Assembly (NCBI GenBank): GCA_947165425.1
Contig: CAMVAJ010000011.1
Coordinates: 1 to 52,106, forward strand
Length of the DNA stretch: 52,106 nucleotides
Source: an uncultured Clostridia bacterium
GTDB taxonomy: Bacteria > Bacillota > Clostridia > Christensenellales > Aristaeellaceae
Reading direction: 5' to 3'
Numbering within the stretch: position 1 is the stretch's first letter; each line of letters opens with the position of its first letter. Position numbers and translations under genes: made by a program. Under the pieces are notes generated by a model, which searched no databases, was not told the origin of the DNA, and saw only the letters and a program-made list of their open reading frames with translations. Of the stretch, positions 26,223 to 35,031 are shown piece by piece.

Positions 26223-27629
26223 ATGCAGAAGCCATCCCACAGCGCCCGCTCCGTCATGCTGGGCACCATGCCCATGGGCCGTCTGGTGCCCAAGGTCTCC
26301 GTCCCCATCATGGTCTCCATGCTCGTCCAGGCGCTGTACAACGTCGTGGACTCCATTTTTGTCTCCCGCTACGACCCCAATGCCATGACGGCCGTCTCCC
26401 TGGCCTACCCCTTCCAGATGCTGATGATCGCGCTCTCCGTGGGCATGGGCACCGGCATCTCCTCCCTCATCAGCCGCAAGCTCGGCGCCGACGCCCGGGG
26501 GGAGGCGCGGCAGGCGACCTGGAACGGCCTGCTGATCCAGCTGATCGGCTCGGGCCTGTTCGTGCTGCTCGGGGCCTTCCTCGCGCCGACGCTGATGCGC
26601 CTGGTCGTCTCCGGCAATCTGCAGGACGCGGACCTGATCCTCGACATGGGCGTCACCTATCTGCGGATCGTCACCTGCGCCTCGCTGGGCGCCTTCATGG
26701 CGATCCTGATGGAGCGGATGCTGCAGTCCACGGGCAACACCGTCCTCTCCATGGTCACGCAGCTCTCCGGCGCGCTGACCAACATCATCCTCGACCCGAT
26801 CATGATCTTCGGCCTGCTGGGCTTCCCCGCGCTGGGCGTGGCCGGCGCGGCCATCGCCACGGTCATCGGGCAGTTCGTCTCCGCCGGCTTGGGCTTCGCC
26901 TTCAACCAGATCAAGAATCTCGAGCTCCGCATGGATCCGCGGGATTTCAAGCCCAACTGGCGCATCATGCAGGCCATCTTCGCCGTGGGCCTGCCCTCGA
27001 CGGTCATGCAGGCCATCGGCTCGGTGATGAACGTCGGCATGAACGCCATCCTCTCCACCTTCCCGGAGGGGAACGCGGCGGTGAACGTGCTCAACGTCTA
27101 CTTCAAGCTCCAGTCCTTCGTGTTTATGCCGGTCTTCGGCCTCGGCACGGGCATGATCGCCATCGTCGGCTACAACTACGGCGCGCGGCTGAAGGACCGG
27201 GTCTACCAGGCCATCCGCGTCGCCCTGACCTACGCGCTGGCCATCTTAGCGGCGGGCACGCTGATCTTCCAGATCTTCCCCGGCGCGCTCATGTCCATCT
27301 TCCAGGCGGACGGAAGCAACGCGGTGGCCACCCAGATGGCCCGGCTCGGCGTGGTCGCCATGCGGATCATCAGCATCAACTTCATCTTCGCCGCCGTGGG
27401 CATCACCCTCTCCAACGTCTTCCAGGCGGTGGGCAAGGGCTTCTACTCCATGGTCATCTCCATCCTCCGCCAGCTGCTGGTGCTCCTGCCCAGCGCGCTG
27501 CTGCTGAAGGCGGTCTTCAACGACGTCAACGCGGTCTGGTGGAGCTTCACCATCGCGGAGGCCTTCTCCCTCGTCATCTCGCTCCTCTTTTACCGCAAGC
27601 TCCGGCGCGAGGTGCTGGAGAAGCTCTGA
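26223..27629 (+). CDS. MATE family multidrug/Na+-coupled efflux transporter
   Basis: A 468-residue inner-membrane exporter with about 12 hydrophobic helices and the MATE-type repeat. PKVSVPIMVSMLVQALYNVVDSIFVS is the first helix, VSLAYPFQMLMIALSVGMGTGISSLISR the second, and MLQSTGNTVLSMVTQLSGALTNIILDPIMIFG lies mid-protein, with a second half of the same pattern. It fits the DinF/NorM-like group of Firmicutes. Substrate unknown. I chose ATG 26223, which follows CAGGAG. The frame extends upstream to 26196, through the conserved leader hairpin, but without a ribosome binding site there. It is followed 56 bases later by a dehydrogenase gene. Confidence 0.92.
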   Translation: MQKPSHSARSVMLGTMPMGRLVPKVSVPIMVSMLVQALYNVVDSIFVSRYDPNAMTAVSLAYPFQMLMIALSVGMGTGISSLISRKLGADARGEARQATWNGLLIQLIGSGLFVLLGAFLAPTLMRLVVSGNLQDADLILDMGVTYLRIVTCASLGAFMAILMERMLQSTGNTVLSMVTQLSGALTNIILDPIMIFGLLGFPALGVAGAAIATVIGQFVSAGLGFAFNQIKNLELRMDPRDFKPNWRIMQAIFAVGLPSTVMQAIGSVMNVGMNAILSTFPEGNAAVNVLNVYFKLQSFVFMPVFGLGTGMIAIVGYNYGARLKDRVYQAIRVALTYALAILAAGTLIFQIFPGALMSIFQADGSNAVATQMARLGVVAMRIISINFIFAAVGITLSNVFQAVGKGFYSMVISILRQLLVLLPSALLLKAVFNDVNAVWWSFTIAEAFSLVISLLFYRKLRREVLEKL

Positions 27630-27685
27630 CCCGTCCTGCCGTCAAACTGAAAGCCGCTTTGACTGACTGTTTCAGGGAGGTCCCC

Positions 27686-28675
27686 ATGCCGCACGATTCC
27701 ACCGCTCCCGCCCCGCGCCGCCGGCTCGTCGCCGTGCTGCCCGGCCTCGACGCGCAGCAGCAGGCGCGCCTGACCGCCGCCGCCGCCGCGCAGGGCTTTG
27801 AGGCGCTGCTCTTCGAGGAGGATGCCGCCGCCCTGCCCTGGCTGGAGGAGGCGGAGATCGTCCTGGGCCAGTCCGCCGCCCTCGCGCGGCGCAGCCCGCG
27901 CCTGCGCTGGTTCTGCACCCCCTCCGCCGGGGTGGACCATCTGGTCCGGGAGGAGCGGTTCCGCTCCCCGGACGTGGCGCTGACCAACTCCTCCGGCGCC
28001 TACGGCGTCACCATCGCGGAGCACACGGTCATGGTCATCCTGGAGGTGCTGCGCCGGCAGGCCGACTACGCCGGCATCGTCGCCCGCCGCGAATGGCGGC
28101 GGGATCTGCCGGTGCGCTCGATCAAGGGCAGCCGGATCCTGCTCCTGGGCACCGGCGACATCGGCCGCGAGACCGCGCTGCGCCTGCGGGCCTTCGGCCC
28201 GGCGCGCCTGACCGGCGTCAGCCGCCGCGGGCTGGACCCGGACGGCCTCTTCGACCGCGCCGTCCCCGTCGAAATGCTGGACAGCCTCCTCCCGGAGACC
28301 GACATCCTGATCATCTCCCTCCCCGGCACGCCGCAGACCCGCCGTCTGCTGGACGCGGACCGCCTGGCCCGCCTTCCCGAGGGCGCGCTGCTGGTCAACG
28401 TGGGCCGGGGCTCGGTGCTCGACCAGCAGGCTCTTGCGGCGGAGCTTTGCGCCGGGCGTCTGTGCGCCGCCCTCGACGTGTTCGAGACGGAGCCCATCCC
28501 CCCGGCGGATCCCCTCTGGGTCTGCCCGAACCTGCTGATCACGCCCCACGTGGCGGGGAACATGACGCTCCCCTACACCCGCGAGCGCATCCTCTCCCTC
28601 TTTCTGGAGGATTTTGAGAACTACTGTGCCGGCCGCCCACTGCGGCGGCGGGTGGACCCCCGGCGCGGCTACTGA
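27686..28675 (+). CDS. D-isomer-specific 2-hydroxyacid dehydrogenase family protein
   Basis: A 329-residue NAD(P)-dependent oxidoreductase. The Rossmann motif LLGTGDIGRETALRLRAFG is near 150-168, and VNVGRGSVLDQQAL, ALDVFETEPIPPADPLW and TPHVAGNMTLPY carry the catalytic Arg/Glu/His region. The N-terminal substrate domain (WFCTPSAGVDHLV, LTNSSGAYGVTIAEHTV) is typical of the short GhrA-like subgroup. The keto/hydroxy-acid substrate is not predictable. CAGGGAGG precedes the ATG. It ends just before the glg promoter/terminator hairpin, which probably stops its transcript. Confidence 0.9.
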   Translation: MPHDSTAPAPRRRLVAVLPGLDAQQQARLTAAAAAQGFEALLFEEDAAALPWLEEAEIVLGQSAALARRSPRLRWFCTPSAGVDHLVREERFRSPDVALTNSSGAYGVTIAEHTVMVILEVLRRQADYAGIVARREWRRDLPVRSIKGSRILLLGTGDIGRETALRLRAFGPARLTGVSRRGLDPDGLFDRAVPVEMLDSLLPETDILIISLPGTPQTRRLLDADRLARLPEGALLVNVGRGSVLDQQALAAELCAGRLCAALDVFETEPIPPADPLWVCPNLLITPHVAGNMTLPYTRERILSLFLEDFENYCAGRPLRRRVDPRRGY

Positions 28676-28736
28676 CCCGCATGCCGCAAAATGCCATGAA
28701 AAAGACGCAGATCGCCCGGACACCAAATAATACCCC

Positions 28737-28793
28737 TTGACGGATTGGCCGCTTTTCGGTTAAAATAGGACAAGACCGAAAAGCGGCATTTTT
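28737..28793 (+). promoter_or_regulatory. glg operon promoter nested in a terminator-like hairpin
   Basis: TTGACG (28737-28742), an 18-base spacer and TAAAAT (28761-28766). Perfect 13-base arms at 28748-28760 and 28775-28787 flank a 14-base loop that holds the -10 box, and TTTTT follows at 28789-28793. RNA entering from the dehydrogenase gene would fold into an intrinsic terminator. RNA starting at about 28773 lacks the left arm and would not. Confidence 0.75.
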
Positions 28794-28833
28794 CGCTGCA
28801 ATATCACCTTTCAAACGAAAGCGGGTGTGACAA

Positions 28834-30774
28834 TTGGATGAAACCGCGCAGATGGCGCGCGACTGGGCGTTGTTTTTTCAGGGCGAAAGCCGGAACGCCT
28901 GGGAGCTGCTGGGCGCCCACCCGGCTTCCGGAGCCAGGGAGGGCTTCTGGCGCTTTGCCGTCTCGGCCCCCCGCGCCAGGCAGCTCCGCCTTGTGGGCAG
29001 CTTCAACGGCTGGGACCGCGAGGCGCTCCCCATGACCCGCGGCGACGACGGGATTTGGACCGCCTGCGCGCAGGTGCCGGCGCTCCCCGCCGCCTATCGA
29101 TACGCGATTCAGGGCGAGGACGGGACGTGGCGCGAGCACGCGGACCCCTATGCCCCGCGCATGGAACTCCGGCCCGCCCCCGCCTCCGTGCTCACGGAGG
29201 CCGCCGCCTACGGCTGGCAGGACGCCGCGTGGATGGCGAAGCGGGCGAAGGCGGACCCCCACGCCGGCCCCATGAATATCTACGAGGTTCATCTGGGCTC
29301 CTGGAAGCGGGTCGGCAGCCAGAAGGACGGCTCCGGCAGCGGCGGCTCCACCGCCGGCCCCGAGGCCGCGGGCCGGATGCTGACCTGGGAGGAGCTCACC
29401 GACGAGCTGATCCCCTACGCCCTGGACATGGGCTACACCCATCTGGAGCTTCTCCCCGTGATGGAGCACCCCTTCGACGGCTCCTGGGGCTATCAGGTGG
29501 GCAGCTGGTTCGCGCCCACCGCCCGCCACGGGGACCCGGAGGGGCTGAAGCGCTTCATCGACCGCTGCCACCAGGCGGAGCTGGGCGTCATCCTCGACTG
29601 GGTGCCCGCCCACTTCCCCCGGGACGAGGCCGGGCTTCGCCGCTTCGACGGCTCGGCGCTGTACGAGGAGGAGGACCCCCGCCGCAGCGAGTTCCCCCAG
29701 TGGGGCACCTGCCTGTTCGACTTCTCCAAGGGCGGCGTCCGCTCCTTCCTGCTCTCCAGCGCCTGCTGGTGGCTGGGAGAGTTCCACGCCGACGGCCTGC
29801 GGGTGGACGCGGTCAGCGCGATCCTCTACCACGACTTCGGCCGCGAGGAGGGCCAGTGGCTCCCCAACCGGCGGGGCGGCCGGGAGAACCTGGAGGGCGT
29901 CGATTTCCTCCAGCGGCTGACCTGCGCCGTGCACGAGGACTTCCCCGGCGCGCTGATCATCGCCGAGGAGAGCCACGCCTTCCCCGGCGTCACCCACTCC
30001 CCGGGCGTGGGCGGGCTGGGCTTCGACTACAAGTGGAACATGGGCTGGATGAACGACACCCTGTCGTACCTGGCCGCCGGCTTCCCCGAGCGGCGGGAGC
30101 GCCACGACAGGATGACCTTCTCCCTGGTCTACGCCTTCGACGACCATTTTATCCTCCCCCTCTCCCACGACGAGGTCACCCACGGCAAGAAGTCCCTCCT
30201 GGACAAGCAGCCCGGCGACCTGTGGCAGAAGTTCGCGGGGCTGCGCGCCCTCTACGGCTACACCATGGCCCACCCCGGGCGCAAGCTCCTCTTCATGGGC
30301 GGGGAGTTCGGGCAGTTCATCGAGTGGTGCGACGGGGATCAGCTGGACTGGTTCCTCCTGCTGTACGACATGCACCCGCAGCTCAAGGACTGCGTCCGGG
30401 ACATGAACTGGCTCTACCGCCGCACGCCCGCCCTCTGGGAGATCGACGGGAGCTGGGACGGCTTCCAGTGGATCCAGGCGGACGACCGGGAGAACGAGGT
30501 CTACGCCTTCCTCCGGCGGGACAGGGCCGGGCGCGCGCTGCTGTCCGTCACCAACTTCACGCCGGATTTCCATCCGTTCTACCGGCTCGGGCTGCCGGCG
30601 GCGGGTCGCCTGAGCGAGCTGTTCAATACCGACAGCGCGGCCTACGGCGGCTCGGGGCAGCACAATCCCGCGCCGGTCCACACCGATCCCGGCCTGTGGA
30701 TGGGCTTCGAGCACTCCGCCGAGATCGCGATCCCGCCGCTGGCCACCGTCTGGTTCGCCTACGAGCCGAACTGA
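28834..30774 (+). CDS. glgB: 1,4-alpha-glucan branching enzyme GlgB
   Basis: A 646-residue GH13 enzyme that introduces alpha-1,6 branches into glycogen. A CBM48-like N-terminal domain (VGSFNGWDREALPM) precedes the barrel. YEVHLGSWKR, VPAHFPRDEAGL, GLRVDAVSAILY (nucleophile Asp), IIAEESHAFPGVT (acid Glu) and PLSHDEVTHGKKSLL (transition-state Asp) are the four GH13 regions as found in GlgB. The DFSKGGVRSFLLSSACWWLGEFHADG stretch is characteristic. The TTG at 28834 is the earliest start, with only a modest GGGTGTG before it. ATG 28852 is an alternative that would lose 6 residues. It is the first gene of glgBCDA. Confidence 0.94.
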   Translation: MDETAQMARDWALFFQGESRNAWELLGAHPASGAREGFWRFAVSAPRARQLRLVGSFNGWDREALPMTRGDDGIWTACAQVPALPAAYRYAIQGEDGTWREHADPYAPRMELRPAPASVLTEAAAYGWQDAAWMAKRAKADPHAGPMNIYEVHLGSWKRVGSQKDGSGSGGSTAGPEAAGRMLTWEELTDELIPYALDMGYTHLELLPVMEHPFDGSWGYQVGSWFAPTARHGDPEGLKRFIDRCHQAELGVILDWVPAHFPRDEAGLRRFDGSALYEEEDPRRSEFPQWGTCLFDFSKGGVRSFLLSSACWWLGEFHADGLRVDAVSAILYHDFGREEGQWLPNRRGGRENLEGVDFLQRLTCAVHEDFPGALIIAEESHAFPGVTHSPGVGGLGFDYKWNMGWMNDTLSYLAAGFPERRERHDRMTFSLVYAFDDHFILPLSHDEVTHGKKSLLDKQPGDLWQKFAGLRALYGYTMAHPGRKLLFMGGEFGQFIEWCDGDQLDWFLLLYDMHPQLKDCVRDMNWLYRRTPALWEIDGSWDGFQWIQADDRENEVYAFLRRDRAGRALLSVTNFTPDFHPFYRLGLPAAGRLSELFNTDSAAYGGSGQHNPAPVHTDPGLWMGFEHSAEIAIPPLATVWFAYEPN

Positions 30775-30879
30775 GCGCTTTCCCGCGCGGCGTCAGACCA
30801 TTTCTTCGCACTATTGGCATTCCCGGCCGAGAGGCCGTATGCATAACAACGTACAACCAAAAAAGGAGTGTGTGTCCCG

Positions 30880-32064
<1,185 letters not shown>

Positions 32065-32110
32065 GGAACCGGAAGCGATCCGTAAAAAGAGAAAAGAGAG
32101 GAACAATTCC

Positions 32111-33232
32111 ATGAAAGATGTAATGGGTGTCATCTACACCGGCGACAACGACGCAAGGCTCCGCGAGCTCACCATGACCCGCGCCATCGCTGCGCTGCCG
32201 GTGGCGGGCCGCTACCGCGTCATCGACTTTCTCGTCTCCTCCATGGTCAACGGCGGCATGCGCAATGTCGGCGTGATCATGCAGAAGAACTATCACTCCC
32301 TGATGGACCATCTGGGCTCCGGCAAGGAGTGGGACCTGCACGGCAAGAACGACGGCCTCTACCTCCTGCCCCCCTTCCTCACCCGGGAGAACGTGGGCGT
32401 GTATACCGGCATTCTCGACGCCCTGCGCTCCAACACCAACTATCTCTCCCGCTCCAAGCAGGAGTACGTGGTGCTCTCCGGCTCCAGCATCATCTACAAC
32501 GCCCGGATGCAGGACTTCATCCGCTTCCATCTGGACTCCGGCTCCGAGATCACGCTGATGTACTCCAAGAACCCCTCCATCCAGCGGGATGAGTACGGCA
32601 CCTACCTCGCCGTCGGCGAGGACGGGCTGGTCACCGACGTCGAGTCCGACCCCGCCAAGCCCAGCTATCCCAACACCTTCATGGACGTGTGCATCATGCG
32701 CCGCGACCTGCTCCGCTCCCTGGTGGACAAGGCGGTCGCCCACGGCCAGCACGACCTGATCCGCGACGTCCTCATGCCCGAGGTGCAGGCGGGCCACGCC
32801 CGCGTCACCGCCTGGGAGTACACCGGCCCCGTGTGGCTGATCGACTCGGTGCAGTCCTTCTTCCGCTTCAACATGGACGTGCTGAACTCCGAGACCCGCG
32901 CCGCGCTCTTCCCAGCGGATCTGCCCGTGTACACCAAGGTCCGCGACGAAATGCCCGCCCGCTATACCGAGGACGTGACCTGCGTCAACTCCCTGGTCGC
33001 CGACGGCTGCATCATCGAGGGCACGGTGGAGAACTCCGTCCTCTTCCGCGGCGTGCGGATCGCCCCCGGCGCCCACGTCAAGAACTGCATCATCATGCAG
33101 GACGGCCATGTGCACTCCGACGCCTACATCGAGAACTGCATCCTCGACAAGCAGGCGGTCATCAAGCGCAACGCCCGCCTCATCGGCCCGGACGCCTATC
33201 CGATCGTCATCGCCAAGAACGTGGTGATCTGA
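32111..33232 (+). CDS. glgD: GlgD, regulatory subunit-like ADP-glucose pyrophosphorylase paralogue
   Basis: A 373-residue GlgC paralogue. The N-terminal nucleotide loop is degenerate, with VIYTGDNDARLRELT replacing GGxGxRL. The fold is conserved: YRVIDFLVSSMVNGGMRNVGV, YHSLMDHLGSGKEWDL, GSSIIYNARM, PVWLIDSVQSFFRFNMDVL and a C-terminal beta-helix with NSLVADGCIIEGTVENSVLFRG. In Firmicutes GlgD pairs with GlgC and modifies its activity, being poorly catalytic itself. AGAGAGGA precedes the ATG. Fits the usual length (about 370). Confidence 0.93.
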   Translation: MKDVMGVIYTGDNDARLRELTMTRAIAALPVAGRYRVIDFLVSSMVNGGMRNVGVIMQKNYHSLMDHLGSGKEWDLHGKNDGLYLLPPFLTRENVGVYTGILDALRSNTNYLSRSKQEYVVLSGSSIIYNARMQDFIRFHLDSGSEITLMYSKNPSIQRDEYGTYLAVGEDGLVTDVESDPAKPSYPNTFMDVCIMRRDLLRSLVDKAVAHGQHDLIRDVLMPEVQAGHARVTAWEYTGPVWLIDSVQSFFRFNMDVLNSETRAALFPADLPVYTKVRDEMPARYTEDVTCVNSLVADGCIIEGTVENSVLFRGVRIAPGAHVKNCIIMQDGHVHSDAYIENCILDKQAVIKRNARLIGPDAYPIVIAKNVVI

Positions 33233-33267
33233 TCCCGGCCTTCCGGTTGAACGGCATGGCTTTGAGC

Positions 33268-33302
33268 CCTCCGCCGGGGCGCGCGCCGCGCCCCGGCGGG
33301 GG
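33268..33302 (+). repeat. Strong GC hairpin in the glgD-glgA gap
   Basis: Perfect 13-base arms CCGCCGGGGCGCG (33271-33283) and CGCGCCCCGGCGG (33287-33299), with a 3-base loop and further flanking pairs. It ends 5 bases before the glgA Shine-Dalgarno and has no T-run. It may protect upstream mRNA or tune glgA translation. Confidence 0.6.
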
Positions 33303-33321
33303 TGTGCAGGAGGAATGCAAA

Positions 33322-34794
33322 TTGAAGATCCTATTCACCGCCAGCGAATGCGTACCCTTCATCAAAACCGGCGGCCTGGCCGACGTGGTCGGCGCCCTGG
33401 CGCCCGTTCTGGCTGCGCAGGGGCATGACGTGCGGGTGATGATCCCGCTCTACACGGCGATCCCGAAGAAGTATGTGGACAAGATGACCCACGTGACCGA
33501 CTTCGAGGTCACGCTGGGCTGGCGCAAGCAGTACTGTGGCATCGAGCTGCTGCAGGACAATGGGGTCACCTGGTACTTTGTGGACAACAAGTTCTACTTC
33601 GGCCGTCCGTACATCTACGGCATGGGCGGCGACGAGTACGAGCGCTTCGGCTTCTTCTGCCGCGCGGCCCTCAACGCCCTGCCGCTGATCGAGTTCCAGC
33701 CCGACGTCATCCACGCCCACGACTGGCAGAGCGGCATGGTGCCGGCGCTGCTGAAGATCCAGTACGCCCACTTCCCCTTCTACGCCAACATCAAGACGAT
33801 GTTCACCATCCACAACCTCCAGTACCAGGGCATCTTCGGCATCAAGGAGGTGCAGGACGTCCTCGGCCTGGGCGACAGCCTGTGGACGAACGACAAGCTG
33901 GAGTGCTTCGGCTGCGCCAACTACCTCAAGGCGGCGCTGGTCTACGCCGACCTGATCACCACGGTCTCCCCCTCCTACGCCGAGGAGATCCAGACCGCCT
34001 ACTACGGCGAGCGCCTGGACGGCCTGCTCCGCGCCCGCAAGCACCAGTGCTACGGCGTGCTCAACGGCCTGGACATTGTGGACTACAACCCCGCCACCGA
34101 CCCGGCCATCGCCAGGACCTACTCCCCCGAGGATCTCTCCGGCAAGGCGGACTGCAAGAAGGCCCTCCAGGAGGAGCTGGGCCTGCAGGTGGATGCCGAC
34201 ACGCCGATCATTGGCATGGTGGGGCGGCTCAGCAACCAGAAGGGCCTCGACCTGGTGGACTACATCATCGGCGACCTGATGAAGGAGAAGGTACAGCTCG
34301 TCGTCCTGGGCATGGGCGAGAGCCGCTATGTGAACCTCTTCTCCTGGGCGGAGAGCGAGTACCGCGGCCGCGTCGCCGCGCGCTTCACCATGGACAGCGC
34401 CCTGGCCCACCGCATCTACGCCGGCTGCGACATGTTCCTCATGCCCAGCCAGTTCGAGCCCTGCGGCCTGAGCCAGCTGATCGCCATGCGCTACGGCACG
34501 GTGCCCGTGGTGCGCGAGACCGGCGGCCTGCGCGACACCGTCCTGTCCTACAACGAGGTCAGCGGCGACGGCAACGGCTTCACCTTCTTCAACTACAACG
34601 CCCACGATATGCTCCACGTGATCCAGCGCGCTATGAAGTACTACAACGGGAACAAGGAAATCTGGCAGCTGCTGCAGAAGCGCGGCATGTCCGGCGACTA
34701 CTCCTGGGACCGCTCCGCGGCCAAGTACCTCGAGCTCTACCGCGGCATGATCGGCGAGGGCGAGCTCCGCGACCCCTCGGAGCCGGAGGACTGA
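33322..34794 (+). CDS. glgA: Glycogen synthase GlgA
   Basis: A 490-residue GT5 enzyme that extends glycogen from ADP-glucose. KTGGLADVVGALAPVLA near residues 15-31 is the ADP-glucose site, FTIHNLQYQGIFG and DLITTVSPSYAEEI are typical. The C-terminal FLMPSQFEPCGLSQLIAMRYGTVPVVRETGGLRDTV holds the catalytic Glu and nucleotide-binding loop. The start is the TTG at 33322. It follows CAGGAGGA at the ideal spacing, and no ATG lies between that site and the conserved MKILFTASE. It is the last gene of the glg operon, followed by a strong terminator. Confidence 0.95.
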   Translation: MKILFTASECVPFIKTGGLADVVGALAPVLAAQGHDVRVMIPLYTAIPKKYVDKMTHVTDFEVTLGWRKQYCGIELLQDNGVTWYFVDNKFYFGRPYIYGMGGDEYERFGFFCRAALNALPLIEFQPDVIHAHDWQSGMVPALLKIQYAHFPFYANIKTMFTIHNLQYQGIFGIKEVQDVLGLGDSLWTNDKLECFGCANYLKAALVYADLITTVSPSYAEEIQTAYYGERLDGLLRARKHQCYGVLNGLDIVDYNPATDPAIARTYSPEDLSGKADCKKALQEELGLQVDADTPIIGMVGRLSNQKGLDLVDYIIGDLMKEKVQLVVLGMGESRYVNLFSWAESEYRGRVAARFTMDSALAHRIYAGCDMFLMPSQFEPCGLSQLIAMRYGTVPVVRETGGLRDTVLSYNEVSGDGNGFTFFNYNAHDMLHVIQRAMKYYNGNKEIWQLLQKRGMSGDYSWDRSAAKYLELYRGMIGEGELRDPSEPED

Positions 34795-34811
34795 TTCATC
34801 TACTTTTCACG

Positions 34812-34835
34812 CCCCGCGCGCCGCGCGGGGTTTTT
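34812..34835 (+). terminator. Intrinsic terminator of the glg operon
   Basis: Arms CCCCGCGC (34812-34819) and GCGCGGGG (34823-34830), 3-base loop, then TTTTT. Confidence 0.9.
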
Positions 34836-34909
34836 CGTATCTTTTCTGCATTTTCACGCGCCCGGCGCGCGGATGAAGGTCTTTCTGGGAGGTATTTAGC
34901 CAAAAAGGC

Positions 34910-34938
34910 TTTTCTTTTCGCTCAGCTTATGGTATAAT
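34910..34938 (+). promoter_or_regulatory. Extended -10 promoter of the EF-G paralogue
   Basis: TGGTATAAT (TATAAT 34933-34938, TG two bases before). No good -35 at the right distance (TTTTCT at 34910). The extended -10 may compensate. The leader is about 85 bases. Confidence 0.65.
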
Positions 34939-35031
34939 TGTTTCAATGGGACTGAAAAACGGCGGATTCTTTGCCGATCCGCGCGCTGTTTCATGTTGAA
35001 CAATTGATTTTTCTGCAAGGAGGAAACCATC

